In this document: positions 23,788-37,709 of the stretch, one piece after another
How the letters are laid out: each line of letters starts with the position of its first letter
Numbering within the stretch: position 1 is the first letter of the stretch
Source: Rotaria socialis
Lineage: Eukaryota; Rotifera; Eurotatoria; Philodinida; Philodinidae
DNA: 64,000 nt
Assembly (NCBI GenBank): GCA_905331475.1
Contig: CAJNYU010003827.1
Span: 87,103-151,102, forward strand
Direction: 5' to 3'
Program-made: the position numbers and the translations under genes
The notes under the pieces: generated by a model
The model's database searches: none
Seen by the model: only the letters and a program-made list of their open reading frames with translations
What the model was told of the DNA's origin: nothing

Positions 23788-24110
23788 GAACAATTTTGGC
23801 GAAATTTGTTTTACGTTAAAGAGAAACACATCTTTAGGAGCATTTTACGTCCTGAATCGGGTAATAATGTTATTTATTGTCATACTATTAATCTTACTAC
23901 GGTATTAGTCATTTTACCTGTATGGCTTCTCTTGAAATTGTGACGAGTATTGTTAGCAGGAATATTTACTTGCCAAGAAAAAGCTAAATAATTTTAATAT
24001 GTTCTTCCAGTGGATTTAGTTATTACTGACGTTATTTTATTATTTTGTCACTGCTATAATCGAGCGAAACAATTAAGCTTCATCGAATCAACAATTGTTT
24101 CTCTCCCTAC

Positions 24111-24453
24111 TTCCCAGGTGAATGAATCCGACAGTGAATACTATCGGATCTGACTACTCGACAGAACCCAGCCGGATTCCTGGCCTAGAACCTACTAACG
24201 GATCCGACGGAAAAAAAAACATTTTCTAAACCACCAATGAGTAAGCATATGGTGTCAACGTAACACATGGGTCGAATGCTTATGTTGGATTCCGTTAAAT
24301 TCTGACACTGGAACCGATCGGATTCCAACGCTAGGGTTCCGATTGTAGGCCCCATACCCAGATACCGATAGGATTTCGTCGGTTTAATGAAATCCATACT
24401 ATATCCGATAGGATTTCGAGAGGACCCTACTATCGGAATCATTCTCCTGGGAA
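24111..24453. mobile_element. GC-rich MITE, related TTCCCAGG ends, internal ATCCGATAGGATT repeats
   Basis: The left end TTCCCAGGTGAATGAATCC (from 24111) and right end GGAATCATTCTCCTGGGAA (to 24453) are 25-bp inverted repeats with three mismatches. Both begin with the same CCCAGG core as the element at 23536, so they are probably one family. The interior holds several variants of ATCCGATAGGATTTCG, themselves partly palindromic. Confidence 0.7.
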
Positions 24454-24715
24454 TAATTATATTAATATTATTCAAATTAGCAGCAGCCTTATTTAAAGAT
24501 GATCTAAATAACTTATTTTGGAGTTCATTACTATAAAATCCAATACTCAATAAGGTACACTTAGTGCGGAGCCAATTGCGTCATATTTTACATCATCATC
24601 AATAAAAGCAAAAAGCTTATCTGGATAGATTCCAGTTAGCAAAAAATCTGGCACTTGACATACCAAAAGCACCAATATTTGTTACCGTAATAAGTTATTC
24701 ACCATTAGAGTCCAT

Positions 24716-25509
24716 CGGGTCCAAGAACTTTTGAACCCGAACCCGAACCTCGTACATCAAAAATATTTGGATCTATACTAGTGATGGCACTAAAACATTG
24801 AAACTACTCTGATAGAATTATTCAAATTGAAGGAAACTCCTTTCCATATTATAAAACCCCCAAATTGTATCCCGCAAAAACCATCAAAAGTTTGCAAAAT
24901 GGTGTTCTTATAACAAAACATATGATTTTCTTAGGTTTTTTTTCTATTATGGGAGGAGGTTTAGCATTCCTCCAGTTTAATCTTCAAATTATGAACTAAA
25001 ATAAGCATATCTTAAAGTTTAACTTTCTGAAAAGTCAAAATTTAAAGTATATTGTTCAGAAAATCGTCCTTTTGTTAAAATTATTTTTTAATGAAAAACA
25101 AATAGATCTGAAACAAAACGTACTCTTAAACTTGCAATCAATTTTTCTAATGGAATCTGATGTTTGTTCCAAAGTTACGGCATACTTCTGTCCTTTTATG
25201 TTATATAACTAGTACATCTCACATGTTCTTTCAACTATCACATAACGAGTTTTTAATAATTAATTTATGATGGACTCTGATTCCTAGCGACTCGCTAGTA
25301 GTGTGCCGGTTCGGATGGAATTAGGAATGAATGCATTGAAGTGTTTATATTGTTTCTTATGTTAGATAGCTCCACCGCCAACAGCATCGACTTCATTTTC
25401 ACTGAATTATATTGCATAAAAATTTTCTTGTGATCTGACCCAGTCAGTAAAAAGAAATTTTAACCTGGGTCCGGGACCCCGGCCCGGTCTAAAAGAAATT
25501 TTGGACCCG
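24716..25509. mobile_element. Possible element bounded by CGGGTCCAA inverted repeats
   Basis: CGGGTCCAA at 24716-24724 is mirrored by TTGGACCCG at 25501-25509. Each end is followed inward by Pro-codon-like CCCGAACCCGAACC or GGTCCGGGACCCC words. The C/G-rich ends contrast with the A+T-rich interior, which has no reading frame. Only the short perfect repeat supports this. Confidence 0.35.
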
Positions 25510-27554
25510 GATCCGTCAAATCGAATTAATATTTAAAACTTTGTTTTCAGTACTTTTCGAAAAGTATTGTAATGTTCAAGAAACTTCTTTATCTAGAATT
25601 TACATCGGAATTTATATACAATATGAAACAAAACTGTTGTAATCATATATAATAATTGATTGAAAATATTATACTAAACAAAGGAATTTATAAAAGATGA
25701 TGGTCTTTTCGTTCGTTTTGTTTATCCTTTGCACGAGACAATACATTACATATTTTTTTATTATTTGAAATCTACGAATAAACAAAATATTTGTCTAATC
25801 GACAGAATTACACAGAAAGAAATTTCATTTATCGAATTTGATTTGATAATCGATTTGCCGATAGAGTACTTATTTATTTTATACGAGACACAATATTTTC
25901 TATGTCATATTTATTCAGTGAGAAACTCAAATGTATAATATATAATCAGGTATCTCTTTTTATAAATGAATCGATCGTAAATGATCTTAACAAATACGTG
26001 AAAATATTTACAATAGCCAACTTTGTATTTGTAAATTATAGAAGTAATTGAGAAGTGATTTATTCGATGGTATTTTTATCGCGTAAACATGAATTTTTCA
26101 AGTTGACCGAAAGTTATCTTGTCTTGTAGATTTCAATGAGTTACATCTACGTCAATACTGAAAGATCAGGTTAAAAAGTCGCTCCTCTAGGACGATATGG
26201 ATATTGGTGTTTACATTGTGAAATACATATCTATGATATCTGTTTCACTAATTCTTTGATTTAAATATCCTTATTTTGCAATTGTATTTTGTACACGATC
26301 ATGACGAGCAATATTTTCTTTTTGACATAAGAAATTCTTGTTGATTAAAAGAATCTTCAGTCTAATATATGATGAAAATAAGTCATGATACTGCAATATA
26401 TTATGTAGATTTTTGATAGTTTGGTTTTTAAATTATCCTGCTAATTGTTTTTCTACAACCAATAATTGATATCCACCAAGCGAAGGTTTTTTAAAATTAT
26501 TCATTAGCTCTTTATTCATTCAAAAGATACGAAATTAATTCCCTGTCTTGAATATTTGCTTAATGATTATCTTTATAGTTGATGGTGTGACATTTTTACG
26601 GAATCAAGTTTTTGAATTAGCAGCTCGAATTGCAACTAGTATTGATAGCTGAACTGAAGTAAATAGAGGAAGTTCAGACGCCATCTTAGCTCATTGTAAG
26701 AGATTAGGTAAGACATTTACGGCCATCGTATTTCTTCACACACTTTTCCCATATGACGAATTGACACATATTCATCGAGTACTTATATTATGTTCACTCA
26801 ATACTATACGCTATCAAGTAAGATTAGAATTTTGTTTTTTGTCAACTAAATCCCCACATTGAGTTGAAAGTTTTTTTCTTTAAGGTAGATGGTAGTAGTC
26901 TGGATGGTGAAATGTAAATAGATTGATTCTCTTTCATCTTGTTTTCTAACTTCGTCATATGTACAAAATCGATCGAGCCTTTCCCTAACGCTAAATCTAC
27001 TTATAACATATAGCTATATATAGCTATGTGAAAAATTCTATTTCTAATTTAACAATAACTATGTAAGTGTTAAGTTCGAGCTATGATTATTATTTTTCTT
27101 TTATCATATTCGTTCTAATTGCATAATTTAATTCAAATATATTCGTAAAGAATTAAATTTGAAAAAACAACAAATCTATCGCTCTTGTTCGTTAACTATG
27201 TCCGACAATGAGATACATTGAAGAAATCAAGATAACACTATCAATATAAATAAACAAAAAGTCAATAATTTAGTTTGTTTGTTTCATTTAAAAAATCTTT
27301 CTTCCCTTACCTACTTATGAAAACTATTGTGTGTTTAGTGACTATTAGGGCGGAACACGTTGAGCGTCACGAATAGGCGTTAAATGTTTATATTTGGCAG
27401 AATTAGTTCGTTTAGAAAAAAAGACAACTTCTTGTTGACATTAGCTTGGACACGCTCATTCATGTATTCAAAAGTCAACAATTTTGGAATTAACAAGGTA
27501 AGAAATTGAAATTCTTTTTTTTTCGCCTTTTCTAGATAACAACGCCGTAAAAAA
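25510..27554. other. Intergenic, upstream of CDC25
   Basis: No confident exon. A short open stretch near 26585-26650 looks mildly coding but has no splice-compatible continuation. A small 38-bp GT-AG intron (27498-27535) directly before the CDC25 ATG marks transcribed leader sequence. Confidence 0.4.
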
Positions 27555-30500
27555 ATGGCTCACTATCATTTCCGACACACATATAAACAGTTATCTTCAT
27601 CACCTAATACATCGATCAATTCGAATTTTGGCAAGTAAGCTCCGAATCTAATTTTTTTATTTTTTGCATCTACATTTTTCCCTCCTTTTTTCATAAAGCT
27701 GATTCACAGCTTGTTTGACCGTTGGATTCGAATACAACAATCTACTTCGATTGTTTCGCATAGGAGAAAAGAGAACGAAGACCAATGACCGAACGTTCTT
27801 CTCTTCTCTCCCTACCACCATCGGTGAAACGAGAAAGAAAAAAATTCGATTAATTGGAATCGGAGAAAGAGGGAGAGGGAATACGAAACGTTATAGAATA
27901 ACCGTTGGCGAGAAAGAAAAAGGAAAAAAAGCAAAACAAGATTCGTTCACTCCCTCTTTCCATTCTCTTTTCCATACGAATATTTATATACGAACAAGAC
28001 GGCATACAGTTGCCTTTACTTGACTAACATTCGATTAGAATGAATACCACCACTACCGTCAATACGAGTCCTTTGTCTTTACTAAGGTATTTACATAAAA
28101 CACAAAGACACACATAACAAAGTCTTAGTTTTTTACTTAATCCAGATAAAGAAAAACATCTTTTTTGCTTGTCCTAATTCTAGACGGACACCACGTCGAA
28201 AACTATTTTCTTCAAGTGAAGATGATGATAGTCCACTTTTAATGTCTTTAAGAACATCAAAGTCAATATCACTACTTAATGGTAACAATAATTCAGCAGG
28301 TAAAATTTTAAAAGTTTATTTTCCATTTGTTTCAAAATATTTATTTATCTATTTGAAAAGCTATTATTCCATTAACCGGTATCCTTGAAGCACGAACCAC
28401 ATTGTAAGATTTTTAAATACGCGCCAAAAACCCTAATGAAATAATGATTTCATTATTGTAGATCTTCAATTGAAAACAATCATGTTATATCTACTCGTCA
28501 ATCAAAACTTGAACAATTTGGATTTGATATGTTACCTCGTTCATCAGCAGTACTAAAACGTCAATTATGCAAAGAAAATTTAAAACCAGTAACTGATTCA
28601 ATTGTTCCTATTCATCGTACAAATAAAATAAAAAGAATGCGAACTATCGAGTAAAATACTTTCAATTGATTAAATCAAATACAAAATCTTATTGTTTTTG
28701 TTTTAATTTTTAAGAGCACAACAACAATCGATAATGCCGTCGTCGTCTCATACAATGAAAACACGATTTCAATCATCAACAGTTTGTGAAACTTAGTTTT
28801 ATTTTTAAAAACAAACTAAAAGTTTATTTCTTTCTATTCTATTAGGATTCTCATTCAGATCATTTAGTTAAATTATTTGATAAGACACTTTCAACGGTCA
28901 CACCTGTACGGGATAGTACAAATGAACATAATGTTATTAATAGTCGATACCGACGTGGACAACCATTACCGTTAATATTATCAGATAGTAGCCATGAAGA
29001 TGATATGCCTGTATTGACATTGAGTGATAGTGATTTATCATCAAGTGAAAATAAAGTAGAGAAAATTTATTTTTCATTTATCAGATAAATTAATTTCGAA
29101 ATCGTTAAATTAATATATATGTAGAAACGAACATTTGAACAACTACAAACCGATGAAAATAGTTGTGGTCGAATATTGAAACGAAGTAAAATTGCACATG
29201 ATGAAGAAAATAAAGAAAACGCATTTTTTATTCAACCACCTGTATCAATTCGTATTCGACGAGGAGTGAGAAATAGGAAAAAGTCTTCTTTTTAAATTTA
29301 TTTTAAAAAAATCTTTTCTTTTTTTGCTATTTTAGATTGTTCGTAGTTTTTCAGAACAACAACCGAGTGTAAATGAAGAACAATTGAAAGCTTCAGTTGA
29401 ACTTGGTAAACTATTTTAGACAGAAGAGAAAAGCAAACAAGAATGATTTCTATTTAGGTTCAAATCGTAATTTAATCGGTGATCGTAGTCGAACTTATTT
29501 ATTACCACGATGTATGAGTCGCAAACATGCTGATCTTGCTTGTATCAGTGCTGAAACAGTATGTTATTTGCTTATACTTTTATTTATTCGCCATGAGATT
29601 ATTTTGATATCAAGTAAACAGTATTCGAGTGTTTTCTTATTGATATCTAACATAGAAATCAAACAAATCCATCAAAAAGAGCGACTATATCCATGTATAC
29701 ATAGAAAGTAATATGATCGTTTCTAATGATCATGCAGAAAGAATACAATTTCTTCATCTGACTAAATAACATAAGAACTTGAAATAAAAATAAAAATTTA
29801 TTTTAACTTCTCCAAGATTGTAAAACCGACCTACATAAAAATTTCACCCACAGATAGTACATGTCAATGGCAAGATACATTAGGTAAGATAATTTGCATT
29901 TATCCGAAAAATGATTTCAAACCAGCTTATTTGACTTTTTTTTGATTGAGCGTAAATTTCGAGCGAAAGAAAATATCTAGTGTTTTCAGATATAATCGAA
30001 TGAGTCGTAGTATGTCCCTAGAGGATCCTAAATTTGATGTTAGACAGAGGATGATACAAAGATCTGCTCTGATCGTCGAAAAATGAAAAAATTTCGAGAA
30101 AGACTTGTTTTAGAAGTATTTATCGCTGTTCACTTTATTATTCATAGGTTAGCTAGTCTCCCTCATCGACGTATTATAACAACATAGTCATCTATTCTCT
30201 ACGACTAAAACCAAAAAAATTGAGCACAGATAACAAACTAGTTCATCATTCTACGTTGCTAAAATTATTTACAACACCAGTCTCAGAAAAACTTAAATGA
30301 GAAACTATAACATAATTGTCTCTTAAAGAATAATAATGTAAAAAATAGATTTTAACATTAAAGTCTAATACTTTGATATAAAACATTAAGTTAGATGAAA
30401 TTTAACTAAATGCTCTTTCAATTATTCTTAATTATAAAATTTCTTTCTTTTTCCATAGACGATCGATCTTCTTCGTGGCAAATACTCTTCCGAGATTGAA

Positions 30501-31164
30501 CAATTACATGTAATCGATTGTCGCTATCCGTACGAATACGATGGAGGCCATATATCGTCAGCAAAAAACATCTTCACAAGACCACAAATTCATGAAGAAT
30601 ATTTCCGATCACCAATTAAACTAAAAGATCCAACAAAACGAATTGTTTTTGTATTTCATTGTGAATTTTCATCAGAACGTGCACCCTCACTGTAAGTTTT
30701 GATTTTCTTCATAAAAATGAAAATATTAAATAAATAATTATTTAGATTACGTTATATGCGGTCTGAAGATCGAAATATTCATGCAAGTAATTATCCAGCT
30801 CTTCATTATCCAGAATTGTATCTATTAGAAGGTGGTTATAAAGCATTATTTGAACATTCAACAGTAAGATAACCTTTTTCTTATTAAAAAAATCCGGAAT
30901 GATTTAATTTATATTTGGTTTTAATAGGAATTCTGTAAACCAAGTTTTTATCGTACGATGTTGGACGAAAAATTTCAAGAACAATGTCGGCAATTTCGAT
31001 CATTTTCAAAACAATCAGAAAAATTCACTTGTTTAAGAGAAGATATATCTCATGTTGGTTATGGTATTCAAAGTAATAGTAGACGTACACGTACAACAAT
31101 TCGTTCAAGTCTATCGTTATGTTTCACGAGTACATCGCTAGCAAATCAAATGGATCTCTCTTGA
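27555..31164 (+). CDS. CDC25: CDC25-type dual-specificity phosphatase
   Basis: Exons: 27555-27634, 28039-28086, 28184-28299, 28361-28403, 28462-28650, 28715-28781, 28846-29055, 29125-29265, 29336-29405, 29458-29558, 30459-30691, 30746-30863, 30928-31164; 550 residues. The N-terminal 300 residues are Ser/Thr-rich and probably regulatory (TPRRKLFSSSEDD). The catalytic rhodanese-like domain starts at LIGDRSRTYLLP and continues with VIDCRYPYEYDGGHI and the active-site loop HCEFSSER (Cys about 423, Arg about 429). The final exon holds the substrate-docking tail. It removes inhibitory phosphates from CDK1/CDK2 to drive mitotic or meiotic entry. The first intron (404 bp, weak acceptor CGATTAG) is least certain; translation could instead start at ATG 28040. 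The 900-bp intron between the tenth and eleventh exon pieces (29559-30458) interrupts the catalytic domain. Confidence 0.93.
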
Positions 31165-33143
31165 GAATAAAAGAAAATCATAAGAACAAATCTTTCTTTA
31201 CTACTTTTTTTTCGTAAATTTTCTCTATGAAATATGAAGTGTGTGTGTGTGTTTGCATTTTCTCTTTCTCTACACATTCTCTAAATATATATTTGTCTGA
31301 TATTTCTCATTGAATATGTTGTTCTTCTATATATATATATATATGTATCTGTTATGTACCTTCTTCTGTATTTGATTGACGACTCCTCAAACGATAGATT
31401 ATTTGCGCGCGCGTTTTTAGTACTCGAAATTTTTTTCTCTCTCTCTCTCGCTCTCTGTCTGTCTTTGGCTACTTTCACAGTAAACCTTATACCGCAGCGC
31501 TTCTTGAAATATACACTTCTTTTCTTCCTTAAACAATGAAATAAGATTTACCTTTCTGTCTTTTTCCTATCTATCTGAAATAATTTTTTGTTACTTTGTG
31601 TCCAATTGAATTGTGAACACGAATGTGCGGTTTAAACAAAATTTAATGTGTGTCTGTTAAAGAAACAAGATTAGATCTTTTCTTCTTTGTGCTCGACCTC
31701 CTCCTTTTTTTTCTTGTCCATTATCGTGGAAAACTCTCTGTGTTCTCTTTTCGTTTCCTTTTGTCTGTATTGTATGTAGATCATTTTGCATGCTCTTTTT
31801 CTCTTCTCACTGACCAATGAATGGGTTCAACAAGGAGATCGTCTATAGAAACAAACACGACATTAGTGTTTCTTTTTGTCGAATGAAAAAAAACATTTAG
31901 ATGTTTAATTTTTTTTGAACGAAATCTAAGATAAACATCTTTTAAGAGATATAATTTATAGTTCTTTCTATGCTACTAAATGAAAAGGTTGTGTTTTATG
32001 CATTTGCTCAAGCAAATCTGTTGCTCTGTAATTGAAGAGAGATGATTTAAGAAAAGCTAGATGTCGAACAAATAAATTCAAGTACGAGTATTGAAGAAGT
32101 TTTTCCTATATGTGATGTGCACAACATTCAAAGCTTCTTCTCTCTAGATTACGACTGAAAGCTGTAAAATTTTGGTACTGCACCAGTAGAGACACAACAT
32201 AGTTCAGAAGAGCTAGAACATGATCGATTGATTTAAATAATCACAAAAACATCAATTTTTGTTGGAATTAATGTTAACTATGAGAAGATATATGGCACGT
32301 TCATATCAAATGATCAATCTATTTTCATTTATTCAATTCTTTTCAAATGAGCTTCTGTAATGAATGTGTTTGATTCCATTAGTTCACGCTATTTAATGAA
32401 AATATCTAATATTTATTTAGACAATCCGATAGATGTACGATTGAATGAGTTGTATTAAACACGTCGCAAATGAGAAAAATATCTGTTTCATATAAGAAAA
32501 GTATTTTATATTGTTTATTTCTCAAATCAATACTGAATTCGTTCCCGTCATAATCATTTATTAGTATCTTGCTGTGTCTATTCTTTGATGATGCTTATTT
32601 ATGCTCTCAACGTCGAATTATTGATGATCATGACGACTAACGAACGATTGTTGTTTTCGCTTTAGAAAATGTTTTTTCACCGTTGTCAGCATGGATGATT
32701 CGTCTAACATAATACGATTGCATACATCTATGATCTTGTCAGCAGGAATGTGCTAAAAAACAAGGAATTTAATTGAGTGCAATAATAAAAAAACAACAAC
32801 AGCAGCATGATATTATTTCTTTATCTAGTATATAAAATCTTCAATGAATATTTTGTATTAACAGATAATTGAAAGAAATGATTTTTCGAAGGGGAGGAAT
32901 AATATTGAAGTAGTATTTCAGTTATCCTTTTAACAATCAATAATCAAATATATACTTTAGATGGATTGAGTAATAATAATTATATTATATTGATACTTTT
33001 TTTTATTGTATTTCTATTGACTAAGACGGGGGAGAAGTAAAAGTAAAAGAAACAGAAAGAAGATGATCCATTCATTCATTATTCAATTCGTACCTTGAGC
33101 GTGTGTTGCATTTGATCTTGGCGTTGCCTATCTAAAGAGAACG
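31165..33143. other. CDC25 3' region and spacer
   Basis: T-rich with TG, TA and CT microsatellites (31240-31460), consistent with a 3' UTR, then A+T-rich spacer. No gene recognised. The last 40 bases include an acceptor-like CTAAAG just ahead of the next start codon. Confidence 0.45.
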
Positions 33144-34407
33144 ATGTCTTCTATTATGAAATTGTAAGTCGATTTTCTTTTCTGCTGTACATCATTTCCT
33201 TTAAAATTTTTGCATCAATTTTCAATTAAAGATTTGCCGTAATAAGTGTTTTGATTGTTCTAATAACTCAACTCACATTTGCACAAGGGCCATGTCCATT
33301 AGAAGAAGATCCAATACAATTGGCTGAATGTGCTCAACTTGATGTTCAAGCCATTATACAAGCAGCAAAGGGCAATTTAAAACTATTTTGTAATTTAGCT
33401 GAACGATACATGGAATGTTTCAAAACTAAAACTCGAAATTGTATTGGTGGATGGGTATAAAGAAAAACAAAAGCATAGTTCTTCTTGAAAATATTTTTTA
33501 CGGTTTTCTTTTTATTATGTAGGTAGCAGAAGGTGGTTTTACTGAATTACAAAATTTAGCTCAATGGTGTTGTGTTAATCCAGGTGTTCAAGAACCCGAT
33601 GAATGTCCACTACGTCGTAAGATCGATGATTATTTATCATAGATAATCTGAATTGATTCTTAGGTAATCCCAAATGTTTTTCGGGCGATGGTTATGTTTC
33701 AATGGCAAATGGCAATACAAAAGTTTTACGTGATGTTCGACCAGGTGATCGTGTCCTCGTTATGAATTCCGAAAAACAAATTGTAGAAGATGAAATTATG
33801 ATGATGCTTGATAGTCAACCAAATCGACCTGGTTAATATGTCTTTGTTTTGTTTAGTTTTAATTTTAATGATATTCTTTTTTAATGTTAGCTTTATTCTA
33901 TTCCATTGAAACTGAAACTGGCCATCGTTTAAGTTTGACAGGAAGTCACTTTATTGCTGTTAACAATAATGATCGTTTTATTCCAGCGAATACAATCAAA
34001 GCACATGATACTGTTTTCATTCATCATCAGGGTAAACTTCAACCAGTTCGTGTTCGAAATGTAACTGAAGAATATAAAGTTGGTTATGTCACACCAATGA
34101 CTGGTCAAGGTTAGTTATTTTTATTTGATTCAAAATCAAACAAAAAGCTGCTCTTTTTTTCTCTATCAAATCAGGTACTTTAATTGTTAATGGTATGGCT
34201 GCATCATGCTATTCGAGTGTAGTTAGCCATGATTTGGCTCATAATATGTTAACACCACTTCGTTGGTGGTATCGTTTTGCAAAACTTTTCTCTGTTCAAA
34301 CTCCATTTGGTTGTACACCTGATAGTGGCATTCATTGGATACCAAAAGCAATGCTAGAATTAACAGAAAAATATTTACCAAGTGTACTGACAACACAAAG
34401 TTTATAA
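33144..34407 (+). CDS. Secreted protein with novel Cys-rich N-terminus and C-terminal hedgehog-type Hint (Hog) domain
   Basis: Exons: 33144-33163, 33232-33454, 33523-33616, 33664-33831, 33891-34109, 34175-34407; 318 residues. A signal peptide (LFAVISVLIVLITQLTFAQG) precedes an 85-residue domain with eight cysteines, ending CPLRRNPK. The Hint module begins at Cys117 (KCFSGDGYVSM), continues with LRDVRPGDRVLVMN, ETGHRLSLTGSHFIAV, and ends with GTLIVNGMAASCYSSVVSHD, AHNMLTPLRWWY, the hedgehog/Hog signature. Hog domains cut themselves N-terminal to the cysteine and, in true hedgehogs, attach cholesterol to the released N-terminal part. There is no hedgehog signalling domain here, as in nematode hedgehog-related and other invertebrate Hint proteins. 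The catalytic TxxH (TGSH) and starting Cys are present, so self-cleavage is likely. AATAAA lies at 34588. Confidence 0.9.
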
Positions 34408-37400
34408 TCGACTTAAATACACGTTTCCAAAGACATATATTTATTCTTGCACTAGTATTCACATCTTTTTTAACAATAATGTTTAACCAAAATATATGCT
34501 TTTTATCTTATGCTTATCTATTCAAATTCAATTTGCATTTTAATATTTATCTTATGCATGTTTTCTATTGTAAAGATAATCATTTTCAATAAAACTGGTT
34601 ATAGCTTTATTCTGTTATTTTTAACTTTCTAATATGACAATATCTTGTAGAAATCACTATTGCAATCAGTACTTGGTTATTGACGAGATTATCTGTTCAA
34701 GAAAAAAAAAGATTTTTCTTTGTAGGATTTTAACTATTTCAATTGCTTTGCAGATTAAAATACCGTTTTATTTCGATTGCAATATACGTTAGTCTACAAA
34801 TAAATAATAAAAATGAGCGTTTTTCTTTTCGTTGATTGTGTTTTATTATTTGCTTCAGTTGTCTTTTGTATGCATAAATTTGTGCTAATAGACAAACCAA
34901 TTTTATTTGAAGGTTTTATAATAGATGAAAGAAAAAACTTTATTCAAAAAGACAATTTGATGTCATAGCTTTTGTAACGCTGATATCTTATTGGTCAGCT
35001 TATATTACTCGAAATGGTTGGCCACGAAATAAATTTGAAGTCTAGTTTGTTTCAATTCTTATGAAACATATTGATGAATCTCAACTTTTGATTATCTATT
35101 TTGAACAACGACTTTTGGTCGCCAATATTTATTGATATATCGCATTATCAATACTTACGCAAGAGGATTTTCATATTTACTTTAGTATAAAATTTGAGAA
35201 CTAAAAAAATATTTCTGAATAGATGGAAAATCTGTCATTACTTAGAAATTTCTCAAAAACTGATGATCGTATTAGAGAAAGAGTCCAATCAATTATTTTT
35301 GAACATATTTGAATGGCATTAATAAAAAAAAAACGTTCGCAAATAATTTCTAAAACTAATTGAAAAAGAAATAGATCGATTCATATCCTTTATTGTAGGT
35401 TATCCACTTACGCTAGAATCAACAGATATCAATAAGCATGCCGAGCTGTTATTGGCAATTGATAATTAAAGAGTATCACTCTGACTAGATGAGAGTACAA
35501 AACCTTTATCTTGAAAGTAAATTTAATAGATATAGTTTAGAAATTTGTAACAGCATCATAAATTATTCAATGATGAACAATTCAACTTTATCTTTGTTGA
35601 CGTTATCTTATTGAAGAAAAATAATTCTAAAGTACAGCCAGAAGGGACACGAGTTTCCTTTAATAATAAATGAAAATATTTCATTGCAGAAATTGTTTTT
35701 CCTCTTATTTACTATTCTTCATTCCGTAGTAAAAATGTTTTTGTATTTGAAAGATATTTTAGAGTCTATCATAATAATCATTTTTTTTAAACATTGGTCA
35801 TTGAATCGTCCATCCATCAGTTTTTATTTAGCTTCGATAGATCAAGCCAATTAAACTAAATAGCTACTTTTCAAATTGCAGCACTTCAGTGGCGTTTGAG
35901 AAAAATCCTTGCCACCAATATATAGAAGTGAATAACAACGTTCAGTATAATTACATACACAGTAAATCTCTCGTTTTGCTTCATGAACAACGACGTTATA
36001 CATGGGTAGTCTTTCTATTGGAAACTTTAATTACTTCATGATTATATTATCATAAATGTACTATAGTTGCGTTAAGTTCTTGGTAAACAACCTTTATCAT
36101 CTAAACAACATGAACCATTGAAAGGTTGTACAAAATAGATAATTAGACAAGACAGAAGTTTGATGGAATGCATCACGTCTTGTAAGTTTCTTTATGACGA
36201 TGAGAAGAGCAACAATTAAATATGTTTACAACGCTTGTAGATTAACGTTAAAAAATATCATGTAGGTCAAAGTACTGTTTCTTTTGATAACACATATAAA
36301 ATATCAAATTTTCATTCGCTGAAGAAAACAAGACGTAGATCACCAATGATTAATTGACTTTTAAAATTTTTTATTCAAAGCTTTTTCACAAATAAAGCCT
36401 TTCTGCTTTCCCCCTTCGTCTCATATGTTTCTTAATTATAGGACTAGACCGTTGCAGTTATTTTTCTCAAAAAAGCTTTCACACTTATTCAAAATACAAG
36501 AATTATAATTTAATACGATTTTATGATCAATAATAGCCTTATACGAACGAATATTAGCATGCAAATAATCTATGCGACACTATGGAAGTCGTACAATAAG
36601 AAAAACAGTCTTACTTGTTTTGGTTTCTTTAAGTAACGAAAAAGTTGCCACAGGAAAAAGTAAACAAAAAAATGGGCACTCGTTGGCAAACAAAAACACA
36701 AAATAAAAAGAAGTTTGAGAAAAAAATCTAATCGGAGACGTTCGCTATTGATATATTTCTTTCACATTTTTCATTCAATCAATGTTTTGATTACGTTTTT
36801 GTTTTTATAAAAGAAATGTATTTATTTCGAATATTACTTCTATTGGTTTTAAATTAAAATAAAACTATTTAGATCAATATTTTCGAGATATAGTTTGAGA
36901 GCCATAAAATACTTTATGATTACTGTTAAATTGAAATTTCTTTCTTCGACGAACTACTAGAATAAGTTACGATTGACTATCATACTAAAATTCTTCGTAC
37001 AGATAAATAAAAAATTATCAATTGTATACTGTAGAATTGTATCTATTCAAATCGAAATTTTTCAAAATAATTTCATGACTGCCTATATATAATACAAATA
37101 ATCATCATAATTACGCGATTAATTGATAAAATTTCACTACCATATTTTGTTAAAAAAATCTTTCAGAGTCGAAGCTCATTAAAATGTACTCTCTATCAAC
37201 AAAATATCAATGCTTGAGCATATGAGCAGCACCGTTAAACCAACTAGATCCGATATCAACTACAGTATTGTTTAACATGAAATTTGTCGGTCAAAATAAA
37301 ATACAAAATAGACATAGCAATTTAGTAATGTTGTAGTCTGCATCTTTTTACATGAATTTGTAAGATTTTTAACGTCGCTATAAGTTTCTTTTGCTCTCAT

Positions 37401-37709
37401 TCTCTCTCTGATACGGCTTCTACTTTTGGATTTATCTTTTCGTTCTGCTCGTTTTTTTCTCGTAACATCTTATGGATTTTGTGATTTTGTTTTCACGCTT
37501 TACGTAGTGGTTAACTCTCTTTGTTAAAATGGATGAATAAAGATCTATACAAAAAAATTAATTACAAGTAAGATTAAGATTTTATAAATAGAATTTTAAG
37601 TTTTCAAGCAATATTTTGTTCAGAATATTAAAAACAAAAAAGAAACATCTCTTGAATTTATATAAGCACTCAAGTTTTACAGGGAATAGCAATATTGCAG
37701 TTGATCTGA
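34408..37709. other. Long intergenic region, no gene seen
   Basis: About 3.3 kb of A+T-rich DNA. The first 200 bases are the 3' UTR of the Hint gene. I looked for exons, tRNA boxes and paired terminal repeats and found none that hold up. Confidence 0.45.

Noticed and set aside
23531-23943. Frames of 67 and 93 codons, rich in Pro/Gly
   Set aside because: They coincide with a GC-rich MITE whose composition suppresses stop codons.
27715-28023. Plus-strand frame MTVGFEYNN..., 102 codons before CDC25
   Set aside because: Starts with a non-ATG codon, is Lys/Arg/Gly low complexity, and sits inside the proposed first CDC25 intron; it could be leader sequence but shows no domain.
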